A DNA stretch of 64,000 nucleotides from Basidiobolus meristosporus CBS 931.73 (lineage: Eukaryota > Basidiobolomycota > Basidiobolomycetes > Basidiobolales > Basidiobolaceae). A program made the translations under genes and the position numbers. Below are positions 22,747-35,605 of this stretch, piece by piece. Positions within the stretch are counted from its first letter, which is position 1. Every line of letters begins with the position of its first letter. The stretch covers positions 1 through 64,000 of the forward strand of contig MCFE01000421.1 of NCBI GenBank assembly GCA_002104905.1. Direction: 5' to 3'. Under the pieces are notes generated by a model that did no database searches, was not told the DNA's origin, and saw only the letters and a program-made list of their open reading frames with translations.

Positions 22747-24109
22747 CCCACTTAGGGGCAAGTTGAATACTTAGTTTTGTTATTACCAAAGCTACAGGTT
22801 AGCATATTAGAAATAAAGTTTGGATGTCAGGCTACATACATATACATATATATACCTTGCAGGCTATTTAGTAAACTGAGAAATGTAGAATTTTTGCTTA
22901 AGATTTGGTTTATATGATACTAGCAAAGTCTTGGAATAAATCAAGGCTTGGAAGTAGTCAGTATCCTTAGAGCCCATCCAAAAGCCCCTGTAATTACACA
23001 CCATGGAGTCATCACATTTCCCACACTCAGCAATCCAGATACTCTAATCACTTATAATCCTCCCTAGAACCATGCAGCAAATGGATCATTGGAACAGTGG
23101 TATGCCCTAACAGAATGTAGATTTTCAAACCCATCTGTGCAATCCCTACCTGTACACATAACTTCTTGACACCTTCTTTAGGTCAACCTTGGCATTACTT
23201 TTCTGAAGCTCCATAAGAAGTATATCAACCAGCCACTGAATATCATGCATATCTCAAGTCCACAACGCCTTTTTCAACACTTCCTAAATATTTCTTCACC
23301 AACAATGCTATGTGGTAGATATCAAATTGCAAGAGAGGATGTGCACATGGTTAACATCTCACCAACAACCACTGGTCCACATCAAATTGCGACCGCACCG
23401 TTCTCAACGGAGGTGACTTATGACCAGGGGTGAACAAACGTTGGTCGGTCATACGAAAATGGCACATAGTCGAGGAGCAGAATCCGGATTATAGACCCGG
23501 GAGGATTCCGATCTTGGATAGGATGGGAATGTTGCATGAAACATGACTTCCCATCGGCCTGAACCAAAAGAGCACCATTCACAGCGGTCCAGAAACCCAC
23601 CAGGCTTCTCGGAACACACACAAACATACGGCCATCCTGCAGCCGCAGCATCAACACACTCGCCCAGCCTCTGGAGCGAAACTGCCGCTCAACTCGCTTG
23701 CAATTGACACTATCTACCAGTCACACTATTGTATAAACCTGGGTGCGACACCGAACGTGCGCCTGGATCGCCGTGACCAATATATGTATCATGAGGAGCA
23801 ATCTATTTAGTAACACCACTTTACGAGTAGGTATGGGAGAGGGTCGACAGTGATCCAACTTGAGAATAAACGGTGACCTCCCTTCCCTTCCCTTCCTAAA
23901 CAGGCGAAGTTGACATATGGCGAATGTAACGAAGCTAGTAGCGGAAAGGGTCCACTTCGCGCTCTTCACGAGAAAAACATGTGTATTTCAAGCAGTACCT
24001 TCGGCAAACTGAGGGCTCAGGAGAACAGGGGTGTTGAAACAGGGGGAAAGGTTCACGGACGTATGTTCTATCTTGATGAGGGTGGGGGACATCGGGAAGG
24101 GCGGGCAGA
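22747..24109. other. Transition from transposon zone to gene zone
   Basis: AT-rich up to about 23,380, then noticeably more GC-rich. A minus-strand frame open from about 23,700 to 23,418 (containing MLMLRLQDGRMFVCVPRSL) could be a last exon, since TAG acceptors precede it, but no family is recognised and no start is evident. No RNA gene was found. Confidence 0.3.
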
Positions 24110-24662
24110 CTAGAAGAGTATTTCGGTGTCAGGGATTCCAGTTTCCATGGGGATTTCCTCCATGGGAATGGGCTCGGGGGAAACCTTTTCGGGAAGTAGG
24201 CCGTCCCCTTCCAGCTCCACGGTGCTTTTGAGGTGGTCCTTTGAGGAAAAGGTAAGAGTTAGTTCAAAGGGTTCGAGCGTTCCGTCAGTCCCATAAACGG
24301 TAAGATTTACCAAGATGGAGTACAGTTGATCGCAAACCGAGTCGAAATACTCCCAGTCGTGACCTAACTTGGATAACTCTTCATCGAACGGTTTCGAGAC
24401 GTCCCGCTCTAATCTGGGAGGGGCAAAGTTTACTCATATCAGTAACCGCTTTCTAGACACAAGGAAGATCGAGGAGCTGGGCGTACTTGTCTTTGTTCTG
24501 AGCCGCGGAATGCAGAATGTTTCCACTGGTGATCAACATATTCTAAAGTAAGGGATCTTTAGCGGGGTTACCGTCGCCTTTAATACAAATAAACATCCTA
24601 CATACGTGAAAAGTCTGCCGTAAGGCAGCGATCTCAGAGGTGAGGATCTTGGGGTCCGACAT
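24110..24662 (-). CDS. Small Mediator-29-like protein, three exons
   Basis: Exons 24662-24606, 24542-24487 and 24413-24110 join in frame through two GT-AG introns of 63 and 73 nt, giving 138 residues. The start ATG (24662) has an A at -3. The first half, with LRQTFHNMLITSGNILHSAAQ followed by a helix ending FDSVCDQLYSIL, resembles the helical core of Mediator subunit 29 (an FxxLCDQLE-like motif). That would make it a Pol II co-activator subunit in the nucleus. The second half is acidic with repeated PMEEIPME-type segments. The gene structure is well supported. The family call is tentative, because the similarity is short and from memory. COX11 lies about 490 bases to the right on the opposite strand, so the two genes are divergent and may share a promoter. 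Confidence 0.5.
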
Positions 24663-25154
24663 GGTAGCTACAAACGGAAGAAGAAAAGTGGTTTCCAGCC
24701 AGACGCGGTCCACTAATCCATGGAGCAGAAAATCAATCCCCCTCCGATCAAGCCTCCCGCAATATGAAGAGTCGGGCCGCCAGGATTTGATTGGCCCATT
24801 GGAGAGAATGATCCATTCTCATGTGGTGGTTGAACTTGGTTTCGGTGAGAGGATTATGCTATGCGCACCGAAGTCCCCTCTGGTGTGACTAAGAAGGCCT
24901 GTTGGAGGGTTGGCAAAATGTTCATGCACTCTTGGGACACGGCTGCCATTTGGAGATGTGCTCCGTACAAATATACACATCAGAAGGACTGAATTTACAA
25001 TCATCCCACTATTCCATAACAATTGATTCGAGAATGGCCCTTGGGATCGTGACATATTTGAAAGTCATCGATTGTGATGACAATGGAGGAAGTTAAAATT
25101 TTTGATATCACCTTTCTTCGTCAACCCGAAGCTATCCCATTGGTATACCAAAGC

Positions 25155-26037
25155 ATGTATCTCGCCTCAAGTCTAAGATTGCCGGCACTTTCCCTCAGAA
25201 GACAGCTTCTGGCAAACCTCAGACCTCTGGGTAATCCGGTCTTCAGTCTCCCCGTCAGACAGTTTGTGAGTTTTTGCTTTTGGGACTAACAAGCCCGCCA
25301 TTGTGACTAAAGAGAATCGTTTTCCTTAGGGAACCGCCGGTTCCTCGCTCCGCGCCCCTACCCAGCCGTGGAAGGGTGCGAGGCTTTCCCAGCCGTTCGG
25401 TGCTCGTAACTTCATGAGCAGCGCCCCCAGAACCGCTGCCAGCCCTAACCCTACCAGCTCGGCCTACCGCAACGCCCAGCGCATTAAAAACCAGGATTAC
25501 CTGATGTACACCACCTCCGTTCTCATAGTGGTCCTGGGGCTCTCGTATGCCGCGGTCCCCTTGTACCGCATGTTCTGCGCAGCCACCGGGTACGGCGGAA
25601 CCCCCAACACCAACCACACCTTCGACGCCGAGAATCTGGTTCCGGTCACCAACTCGCGCCGCCTTAAAATCACCTTCTCCAGCAATGTGTCGGACATGCT
25701 GGAATGGACCTTCAAGCCCCAACAGCGCGAGGTGAACGTCCTGCCCGGCGAGACCGCACTTGCGTTCTACACGGCCAAAAACAAGGCGGACCGTGACATC
25801 ATCGGTATCTCCACGTACAACGTCACCCCCATGAAGGCGGGCCAATACTTCAACAAGATCCAGTGCTTCTGCTTCGAGGAACAAAAGCTCGCCGCCGGCG
25901 AAGAGGTGGACATGCCGGTGTTCTTCTTCATCGACCCCGAGTTCGCCGAGGACCCGTGGATGGAGGACGTGGATACCATCACCTTGTCTTATACTTTCTT
26001 CAACGCCAGACCCAACCCCGCCGCCCAAGCCAACTAA
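25155..26037 (+). CDS. COX11: Cytochrome c oxidase assembly protein Cox11 (CtaG)
   Basis: Inner-membrane copper chaperone that delivers copper to the CuB site of Cox1. Exon 1 is 25155-25265 and exon 2 is 25330-26037, with a 64-nt GTGAGT...TTAG intron in phase 0, giving 272 residues. Exon 1 encodes an Arg/Leu/Ser-rich mitochondrial presequence. Without it the protein would start at the internal ATG 25414 and lack targeting, so the spliced start is preferred. One transmembrane helix follows at about residues 96-116, then VPLYRMFC (Cys120), and the copper-binding CFCF motif at Cys216/Cys218 in KIQCFCFEEQKL. The C-terminal beta domain ends with the family signature DMPVFFFIDPEF...LSYTFF. Its GC content is clearly higher than the flanks, typical of a conserved host gene. 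Confidence 0.95.
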
Positions 26038-27471
26038 ACCCCCGCCACCCAGGACCTGACGGGGCACGTTTCTCCTTTTTCAAGGGCTTGAAATGTCCAG
26101 CTTTCCACAACCAAAATGATGTATAGAAATACAAATCATCCTCTCCAATCTCACTCCAGAAATAAAGCCATACCCATCGCTATATCCAGCCTAGCACATC
26201 CATATCTGCGCCCACGCCCACGCCCACGCCCACACACTTCCCCTGCCCATATAGCCAATAAGGAAGCCCTCGGTCGGTGTAAGCTTATTTGGAGGGCTCG
26301 CTGAGTGGCCATGAGGAATCAGGCTACACAAATCCAGCGGACATCAATGTGTCAGTCACGCTCAGCTGTCTCAATGGCCAGCGCCATTCGGTCATCTCAG
26401 TACTTGGGTTCGTACGATCCCATGCTGTCTGAGACCGGTGATGGCTCAAGTCATCTCCATGGCAAGAGGGCTGAGCCAACATCATCCGTTGGTGACATAC
26501 CCTCTGTCTGCTGAATCACTGCAGCACCAGTTCGTGCAGGTTGGCTGACTCATGAGCATAATGGTGAGAGTGAGAATAAGTTATACCTGATGGCTCACCC
26601 AGCATTCATGAGTACACGCATGCACCTCCGGGTTGATTGCTGGGGGAAGCCTAGGAGCCTGGGCGCCGGTTGAACGAGGATCCCTCCATTCCAGATGCGC
26701 CGGCTGTGGCACCGGCTCGAAGCCTGACATATCAATGGGGCGATGGAGCTAGGATAATCGTGTGCTCATGAATTAGGCTTATGCCTTGTCTAGTACAGTC
26801 TCATCCGACACGTACCCGGTGGTATAACAGGATGCCCAACCCGTATCCCGATGAAACTCACAGTAACGATCTCTGAAGTGCACCACTCTCCCGGACTGAT
26901 TCCTGGTCACATTACTATATTCATGGGGGTGGTTTCACCCGAGCAGCTAATTTGGCGACTTCAATTGATTAGATTTTAATTAGTATTGCTTCATGCCGCT
27001 GGGGGCGGATGTGGATGTAATGATGGCTAGACCAAAGCAGAGTGTTGACTGACATGAACCTGGATGACACTGTTGAGCAGATGAGGATTAAGGAGCAAAC
27101 TGAGGAGGATCGGAAGAATGGCGGGATGCTGGCGGATGGGTATATCAAGATTCAAATTATGATGGAAGGCTGAAGCGGAAATTCAAAATGAGCCTGGTCG
27201 AGGGGATTGAAAACAATGTCCGGGGGAGTGAGGTTCAGAAGATATAGTCTGTTACGAAATTCATTATGCAGTGTACGCACTGAATGGGATAAAGCCTTAT
27301 TCAAGGAGCGGTTGGTGGTCCTCATGATTATATCATACATCAGCACACTCGGATGCATTCACCTTCCGGTCAAAGAGTCCTGCGCAGTCAGTTGCGCAGT
27401 TCTCCATAAAACCAGCACTGGGGGAAAGCCTCTTGAGAGGTATACAGAAACCAATTATCATGTCTGATATG
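26038..27471. other. Intergenic, no supported gene
   Basis: Contains a short (CCCACG)4-type array at 26209-26235 and several unrelated short frames. A 39-codon frame near 27,053 is Glu/Met-rich, but it has no recognisable relatives. The 3' ends of COX11 and the convergent F-box gene flank it. Confidence 0.35.
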
Positions 27472-28935
27472 CTAAAGCCAGTAGGGCACTATAAACGCAG
27501 GGAGTCGGTGGATCGCATTTTGCCTGCCGGGCATCTTTCTCCATGTGATCTTGACACCGGTGGACTCCAGCAGACCCTTGGCTTGGTGCTCAGTGATGTT
27601 CCGGCAAAAGCTCAACGATACCTTCTGAAGGTTCGGCAGCCTACTCAGAGTTACCAGGCTGGCGGGGGTGATATGTGAGCCAGATATTTCCAGGTTTTCG
27701 ATATTAGCACAGTCTTGCAGCAGCGCCATAATCATCCGGTCGGCCTGTAGTGGGCACTTTAAGACCGCGCACCCAAGGGAAAGGGACTTTAGCTTGGAGG
27801 TGGATATCACCATTGAAGTGACATCCACATAATTGTAGAATAGGCCTCCAATGTCGAGATGTGTGATGCTAGGACAGTAATAGGAGATGAGTTTAAACAA
27901 CTCCTCGGTGTGTCCGATCTTAGTATGAGCTACGTTCAGTTTTCTTAGCGATGCTCTGGAAGAGCGGATGACGGTTTGAATAAAGTCCATTCCAACATTC
28001 GTTTCGCTAACATCCAGGCATTGGATGGGGATGAGTGCGAGGGATGCGAGAACTTGATCGTTTAGGCACGAGCAGCGGGTGATCTTGACGGATCGTAGAT
28101 TGGGAAAGCTATCAAGCTTGGCAAGGGCCGAAACAGAGGAGAGGTCGCAGTTCCGAAGTTTGAAGGACTCCAGGCTATGGCTGTGGTGCTTGACGAGGGA
28201 GTTCATGAGGCCCTCGAGCTGGACGTCATGGATGCAATCGAGGACAAGCTTGCGCAGGGTATTTCGCCGAATTTGTGAGGTGATATTATCAAGATTCACG
28301 TGTGTGAAGGAGCTCTTTAATGAGCGAATCTTGATAACTTCTAGGTGATGGCAAGTTCTCGCAATTGCTTCGAAAACTTTATTATCAATAGGGTCGCATC
28401 GGGAATGTTCAATTACTAGGTGAGTCAGTTGAGTTAACTTAATATGCGGGCCAAAAACAAGCTCGAGAGGAATCGTTTCGGCACATCTCAAACGTTCCAA
28501 GTTGCTCGAATATCCCTGCGCCAGAGCACACCATAGCTGTTGCATAGCTACCTCCACTACCGACACTCCATGCTCCTGGCTCTCAAAACTCTGCTGGTTA
28601 ATGGACCACAGTGCCTGTTGAACCCATTTGAGATCTATCCTCTTTACTAGAGATAGATAATTGACCAAGGTGGATGGTCCTGAGGTGGAAGATGCTCGAA
28701 ATGTATCAAGCTCTAAACAGGAGAACAGCGTATTCATAAGTAAACGAGCACGCTTCTGTTGTAGAGAATTAGTAGCAACGTTAGGAAAAGAAGACCAAGG
28801 AGATTGGTAAAGATAGTATGCGACCAACTGGGACCACTGCCGGTTTACCCGGATACAGTGGTACATTGTGGACATATCATTTCTTGACCACTTCAGGATC
28901 TTTGAAAAGCATTCAGGCGGAAGTGCTGCAAACAT
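27472..28935 (-). CDS. F-box / leucine-rich-repeat protein
   Basis: Single-exon 487-residue protein. Residues about 4-50 form an F-box (LPPECFSKILKW...HCIRVNRQWSQLVAYYLYQSPW), the part that binds Skp1 in SCF ubiquitin ligases. From about residue 150 on, irregular leucine-rich repeats of roughly 25 residues follow: LTHLVIEHSRC, LEVIKIRSL, LRSVKITRCSCLNDQVL, IQCLDVSETNVG, LRKLNVAHTKIG, ITHLDIGG, IENLEISGSHIT, LQKVSLSFCRNIT. These would form the substrate-binding solenoid. This is the FBXL architecture, which is often expanded in fungi. The substrate cannot be predicted. There is no intron and no damage. The first ATG is used because the F-box begins within four residues of it. Confidence 0.85.
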   Translation of the reverse strand: MFAALPPECFSKILKWSRNDMSTMYHCIRVNRQWSQLVAYYLYQSPWSSFPNVATNSLQQKRARLLMNTLFSCLELDTFRASSTSGPSTLVNYLSLVKRIDLKWVQQALWSINQQSFESQEHGVSVVEVAMQQLWCALAQGYSSNLERLRCAETIPLELVFGPHIKLTQLTHLVIEHSRCDPIDNKVFEAIARTCHHLEVIKIRSLKSSFTHVNLDNITSQIRRNTLRKLVLDCIHDVQLEGLMNSLVKHHSHSLESFKLRNCDLSSVSALAKLDSFPNLRSVKITRCSCLNDQVLASLALIPIQCLDVSETNVGMDFIQTVIRSSRASLRKLNVAHTKIGHTEELFKLISYYCPSITHLDIGGLFYNYVDVTSMVISTSKLKSLSLGCAVLKCPLQADRMIMALLQDCANIENLEISGSHITPASLVTLSRLPNLQKVSLSFCRNITEHQAKGLLESTGVKITWRKMPGRQNAIHRLPAFIVPYWL

Positions 28936-31900
28936 AAGGAGATTCTAGACGAGTAAGCATTCACTGGCAAATGGTGGTAAGTGGATGGTGATTGATCTGC
29001 GATAGAGCACCACGAATGGGAGAGGGGAGAAGAGGGTTGGAAAGAGGAATGATCAAAGTTGAGTGGATATGATATAAGGTGAGCGAAGGTGAGTGAGTCT
29101 TCGCCGGTGCCTGAGTGAAACAGAGTGAGTCGACAACGTCAACGTAGAAACAATCAAGAAGGGATGTTAAGGAGGAGAAGTAAAATACAAATTCTAGATG
29201 GGAAAAATCAGGAAGTAAGGAGCAAGTCATTGAAGAGAGGGCAGCAGATATAGGAATTAGAAACCTGTTGGCGGCTGTTACACTCCGCGCAACTATAGAT
29301 CAAATAGGATTCATCAGGACGGGTAAATAATGAAACTGAGCTTAATTGATAGCTTCTGAATAATGCCCATATATGATAATGGTTGAATGGTAACAATGAA
29401 GATAAAAATAGATATCCTGCAGCTGAGGAGAGATGCGCACCATCACGAAGCTAATAGATTTAATATAGATATAATGCGGCCTGGCCAATGAGGGCGAGGA
29501 GCGGACACCACTCATATAAGATCAGTTGGTATGGGTTTTGTTTTTATTTTGCCCAGTTCAATTATAGTGATGGCGATAGAATGGCATCACTTGATATATG
29601 TGGCAGCGCTGACTGGCTGCCAGCCGCGACAGAGGTAAATCATAGGCCAGCAGCACAAATGAAACATCCATTGTACAGAGTAGCGGTGAAACACTCGCTG
29701 TCTGAAACAAACGTCTGGAAAAGTCAGTAAATCGACGGCCAGTCATTGGCATTCCTTGAGCCCGGAATAACGTGACAATCGCCCTAGCTACCAGCGTCGA
29801 TTCGCCAGACACCACATGGAGCCCAGGAGTCCGATGGCATCATTGGGATCGAATGAAACCTTGCTAGATGAAATCGCATGTATTCAGACTCCACTCGAGG
29901 GGCTCAGGGAATGATGTTGCCGCCTCGGAGGCAACGCTACGCTCATCCACGGCCAGCAACCCACGCAAATTAATGGATATTGCGCGTAACCTTGATGTTT
30001 CGGAATGTGGTACATGGCAGGAGGGCGAGTGAAAATTTGCATCGATTAGTTGTCAAGCGTGGGCAGCGAGATCCCCCCAATCCAGCGCCAACCTCAGGTT
30101 TGGCGGGTCCCGATTTTCCCCATCCGATTGTGCGTTGATAAGAGGTTGATGCCACGCAGTGCTGATCCAAACTGGCAAGACGAGCCTGCTCAGGGGCATA
30201 TAGCGGATGGCTGCAGAATTCATTTATTGTGTAAGGCAATTGAGGGTCAGGCCGCTTGGGTGTGTCCTAGGGAGCGCTTGGTGTCCCAACCCTCTTGTTT
30301 CCTGCTCTATGAACACCTCGCATACATCGCCGCTGGCGACATCCAAGACCAGAAATTCTCCTGGATAATGATCACTGATCTTATCGTGGTGGTGTACGAT
30401 GATCTGGAGATACAGAGATTAGCCCTAGCGATGCACCACCGTGCATACAATGCACCGCAGCGCAGGCCAGCTACAGGGCAGACACTCTACGAAGAGCATT
30501 TGGGCCTTGCCTAGAATTGGGGATTGTGCTGATGAACAAATAGACTCACCACCAGATCGGTAGACCCGATGATAAGCTTCAGGCGGGGCGACATCTAGAG
30601 GCCCTACATCTACATCTCCAGAAAGATGATCTTTGCCCTGAGCTTACGGGCCCTTCAAATGCGCACTTCCCTGCTGCTGGATGCGGCTGATGGTTATCGG
30701 GCCAAGAATGCACCTCAGCCCTTCTGCTGCTCCTGTTACAACATGCGTCACCATTCGATGGATCTCTTGCACGATGATTCTCAGCAATCGAAATGAGAAC
30801 GGTGTCCATTTGCGGCCGGATGTTTCACCTGGTGCGATCTGCTCGGATTCCATATCTGGATGATTTTAGAAGTCGAATCTTGCTAAACGCAACCCAGCCA
30901 TTGTTTACGCAATATCTTTATTGGCCTTACTAAATAAGGAGCATGGAGACGGGCGGTACCACCTAGTTTCTTCAGGTGCCTTGCCATTATCGAAGATCTC
31001 TGGCTGGGAGAGTGGCTATGAATGACCCCGCTCATGTCGCCAGCAATCGACAGCTGTTGCTAGCAAGTCGCTCCAGTGTTTCTAGAACGGCAGCGTAGGG
31101 AATTCTCCGGCACGCCTATCTACTGATCAGTCCATTGGATCGATATCTGATTGCTACGGTCAAGCCAACATGCATCCACCATCTTGATTCAAGCACTACA
31201 CGTACACTGCCGAGTCCATTAATCTCAACAGGATTTCGAATATACTCCGAGCTCTAGAGCACCTCTTGCTTGACCACCATCTCCTGGCTAGGCTTAGGAT
31301 GAGTGAATGGCATTTGGACTATTCTGTGCCACAGCAGTCCAGGTTCAGTATTTGGAAATGAACAGCACATCGCACAAAATTGAAGTGGTTTCAGTTGTAA
31401 CGTGTTATCCCAGGAACGAATTAAGCAGTATGCATGAAACCTGTTTGAACGAGCGGCCATTGGTGTGATAAATATACATATATTTACGAAGGCCTTGGAT
31501 TTGTGAATCAAGAGCATGAATGCCGTCGCGCAGAGATTGTCAATTAATGAAGCAAAGGGCAAACCGGATTGGGCTACCGGTTTGGTAAATCTGTGATCGT
31601 AATCCTAGGTCTGGTGCTTTATTTGACTCGACTAAATTTACCGCACCATGGTTCTATCTATAGAACGCCAGTACGCCATGTGAATCTCTGACTACAAATA
31701 AATGTTCCAACTTCGCGATTTGGTAATAATGAGAATTTCGGCCGCATCCACTTCTCGAATATATCAAGAGATCCGTGTTACCGTGGTGTACTTGGAGCCA
31801 TCTAACCATCCAGTATGCCAAACATGCGCATGCTAGTGCATTGCTAAGCATTGGCAAGCTGGACATGTACGAAGCTTCACAGTATGCAACGTATTTACCT

Positions 31901-34020
31901 CTGAGGTCAATGAGAGACCAAGGTGGGCACACTCAATCTATCCATCAAATGTACTTGTCTCTTCGCCCATTTATGGCTTATCGGCGCCAGCAAATGTCCC
32001 ATTTTGTACATGCTCGAGCAAAAAGATGAAAAGGGACATGTAAATAAGACAGTAATCAGGGTCGTGGTAATCTGGCAATCGCTTGGTTTTACATCGCCTC
32101 TTTAATTTGATGGTCGAAGAGTCGCTCGAACAAAAAAGGTAGATGATGTTATTGTGGTTATCATGGACATGAAGTTGTGGGCAGATTCTGATTCTCCATG
32201 ATTGACACATGAATATGTTTAGCATTGGATCATCTAAGACTAATTGAGAATGGCGTCTATCCTATATTGGTTGTGGAGGAATGTTTACCGTGTGTGCCAC
32301 TGGTTGAGATGTAGGGAGAGTGCTGGGGAGCCATCTATTTAACTTTTGTATTCGTATGGTCGATGATGCCCTCGGTCAGATATAGCCGAGCTCGCCTTCC
32401 GAAATTCCTTAATCCTGACGCGTTATGAAACATGGAAAGCGAGCTTCTTTTTGAAAGCACGGTTCCTCAAGTGACCTTTGCCGCCTACTACTGTCTTGTA
32501 AAGCTCAAGATTGTACTTCATATCTCAGCATGGATTAATGATGATCCCAAGTTTGCTAATGGATATTCCGAGACGAATCACTGAATCAGGCATTTACGTC
32601 ATCAGTATTGATGAGGAGCCGAGCAAGAGGATATCTAATGTTCTAATGCGAGATCAAACAGTCTGTGATCGGTATCGATTGCTGTTGCAACCTTGACAAA
32701 CTCTCCTCTAGCAGGTTCAAGCTATGAGTGTGAGAGAGGGTCATACAATGCCAGCTCATGGGTTTCGAGCTTCGGCGCAAAACGTATCTGTGTAATGAGT
32801 TCGTATCTCCTAATGATGTTGATAGTTTGCTTGGTTGCTCTTCACATGAAAAATGCTGTGAGGAATTTTGTTGTAAATATCTCGTATGTTTTTGTTATAA
32901 CTGATTGGCTTCTTTCTTTTTCTGGGACATTTTGAAAGAATTTTAGTGATACTAAGACAGTTGGGTTTTCTTGGAGATGCTGATATGAGGAAATATGATT
33001 TTCACCTGCAAATGCTGAAGGGTGTACCTACTCTTGTGATAGTACATTGTGAATCCAATATGGGTGTGCGCTGTTGTGACTGTGAGAAGTTTAGTCAAGT
33101 ACAAGGCCTTTAATGCTATAAATATTTAGCTTACATCTATATCATTCATAAGCCTTAGGATTCTAATTAGCTTATTGACAACTTTTGAGTTATTACCTCG
33201 GATTTAGTTCATAAGATATTTGCCAATTCTCAGAATTAATGAAGGCCTTTATCAAGATCTTCAAACTTGTCCAAACGTCCCTAAGCTTTGACACCAACAT
33301 GCCAAATACCTATTTGCCCCTAACCCCAAATGTACTCAATACGCCAACAAGTGAATATCATGCAATGCTTCTTGTTCAACAAGCCGCTTATAATACTCCC
33401 TAGAATCTTGTAATGCTGCAAAGGTCTGATTACTTGGGGTTACAACTCCTTAACAGCTACAGATTCCTCTGAAAATCCCAATAGTCTGTACAAGTATCAA
33501 ATACATGTAGGGACTTCAGATGTAATACTAATTATTTGAAATGTAGTGGCCATGTCCAATAGTGATTGCTTTACATCCCTGTTAGACCTATAGCATGCAG
33601 TGCTAGTGAGAATTATATGCTGGTGAATTTGAGGATCCAATGCCCTGATGTTGAGCTACTTACCAGCTATTTATTCATCTGTTAATATAATATCGTATTT
33701 TGCTGATTGCTTAGTTAAGCGTACTTCTTACCGCTAGTCAAACTCACTGACCAGTGTGGGGCATGCGAAGCATTAAGCTATTGCGGGTATATGCTTACCA
33801 AGGCCGCGGAAATATCTCAAGGATTCTGGAGATATTGAAGTTACTAGCAGTGTTGGTTGGCTAAGCAATTATCACTAATATACTTACTGTATGTATAGAT
33901 AGTCATATGATTTACAAGTCAGCTTATTGACATTCTCATATGGCTATGACACAAAGCATGTAAAGCATGCTCAGAGTGAACTCATGGATCTTGCTATTTC
34001 TTGCCCTAATTCTAGTTGGG
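28936..34020. other. Long gene-poor interval
   Basis: About 5 kb with no protein family that I recognise. The longest open frame is 154 codons at 30050-30514 (plus), without start context or motif support. From about 33,100 the sequence becomes AT-rich, and a block near 33,255-33,300 (AACTTGTCCAAACGTCCC, then TTTGACACCAACATG) faintly resembles the middle of the copia LTR. It may be the promoter region of neighbours plus worn repeats. Confidence 0.35.
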
Positions 34021-34188
34021 ATCTACTGATAAGAAAGATCTCAAACTTGTACTTGATCAAATTCTCAGCTGGTATTCTGCTGGTATTCAGATGATATTTT
34101 TCCTTCAATTTTTCAGAAATCAGGTACCAATGATATGAGAAATCTCACATTGTTCAGAGAGCCCCTAAACTTGCACACATGCTCTCGG
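34021..34188 (+). repeat. Very old copia-LTR relic
   Basis: Scattered matches in the right order to the LTR (AATTCTCAGCTGG..., CAGGTACC..., CCCCTAAACTTGCACACATG, then CTCGG in place of CTTGGG). It is cut at 34188 by the younger LTR. Confidence 0.5.
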
Positions 34189-34536
34189 TGTTGTAAAAAT
34201 TCGTAATTCCACCTAAATATTCACTTAACTTAGTCACTTGGATCATTACCCACAAATCTTAGAGAATACTGACCAAATTCCTTGTTGGGATTTACTTCGA
34301 ATACTTTCACCAAAACATCAGGTACCCAGAACATGAAAATTGGATAAGTTGTCCAAGCAGCCCCAAACTTTGAACACATGTTCTTGGGACCTTCTTCAAC
34401 CTATTCTACGTGTTTTTTACTCCAAGACCATGTGAAAGTATAAATACTACTTTTACATTCAATAAATCATTAAGTGAAACCACATAATCTACTTGCTTTC
34501 CCAATCACTTCCAATATCTCTAAGACTCTCACAATA
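34189..34536 (+). repeat. Copia LTR without internal region (solo LTR)
   Basis: 348 bases with family start TGTTGTAAAAATTCG, the TATA palindrome and a slightly mutated end (TCACAATA). No gag follows and no second LTR is near, so it is a solo LTR, left by LTR-LTR recombination. The flanking pentamers (CTCGG and GTGCA) do not match, which suggests inter-element recombination or decay. Confidence 0.9.
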
Positions 34537-35605
34537 GTGCATAGACTTGGCCAATGTAGATATGAAGCTTACAATGGCAAGCACATCAACAAGCTATATG
34601 TGAACATACTTTGACAAGCATTGAGGTGTCTGGTTTTTAGTTCAAATATCCAGAAATATTTTTCATCCATACACAACCCCCAGTAAGCATTAGGGCTTCG
34701 TCCTAGTAGTAATAGGCTCTTAGAATATATATATATGCATATATATTAATTCACCATGAGATGGTCGATTATTACTTCCAGTAAACACAATTTCAGGTTC
34801 TGTTTGCTGTGTGAAGATGCGGCAATACCTAATATTCCTATATCCTATTTGGTCGGGTGGGTCAGAAATATCCGAGCACCATCATGTTACACCTGACCTC
34901 ATGTAATTTGAGAAATACCAGTTCACGTATTGAGGCATTCAACCAGGATAAGAAGTTCGTAAGCCAGGTTCAGAGTTTTCGCTTCCTGGCTCACAAGGCC
35001 ATTTGCTACAAGTAAATCTATGGACACCATCAGTGCCTCAACACTTCAAAACTACCTAGCAATGCATAGGTCTCATTGATAGTGTCATGTAAAAACCAGT
35101 TCGGAATCGGAGTTTTAACTCCATGTTCTGAGGCCGAGTGCCTTCCAGCTCTAAGCATTACTGATTCTAAGCTTCCTATGGACGAAGCCAGCCCAGAACT
35201 TCGCCCTTCTTAGCTTTCAGGCTGTCGGGCGTACGAAAGATGCTGACATTGACGATTCTCCGGTGTCAGAATTATCAAATGAAGAAATTCTGCGCTGGCG
35301 AATTCAATCCATATGTTCCCGACACAGCAGGCGAGAAATACCAATCAGCGAACCTTACCAATGAATTAGGAAATCGCTTTAGCCGCACCTGTGGTTGATA
35401 ACACCTGAACTGGTCCTGGAAATTCCGATGTCCTCTAGCACCCTAATGGTTGTATAGTGCGAATGACGGGAGAGTTCCGCTTACATGGGGTTTCTTCTGA
35501 TCATGAATGATCCGCTGCGCGATGTGATTTGTTCTTGAGGTGCACACAGACCGGAAATCCTATTTAATGGATGTATCGGCCCTCTAATCTCCCTAGAGAA
35601 CTGCA
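34537..35605. other. Kinase upstream region
   Basis: No gene. A perfect AT-rich palindrome (ATATATATATGCATATATAT) lies near 34,725. The last 100 bases before the kinase contain CCTATTTAATGG (about 35,560), a possible TATA-like element. Confidence 0.3.

Noticed and set aside
25255-26067. 270-codon open frame antisense to COX11
   Set aside because: It is Gly/Val-rich shadow coding of a GC-rich gene. Cox11 on the plus strand has full motif support.
30050-30514. 154-codon frame as a gene
   Set aside because: No motif, no start context, no splice partners. It lies in otherwise non-coding sequence.
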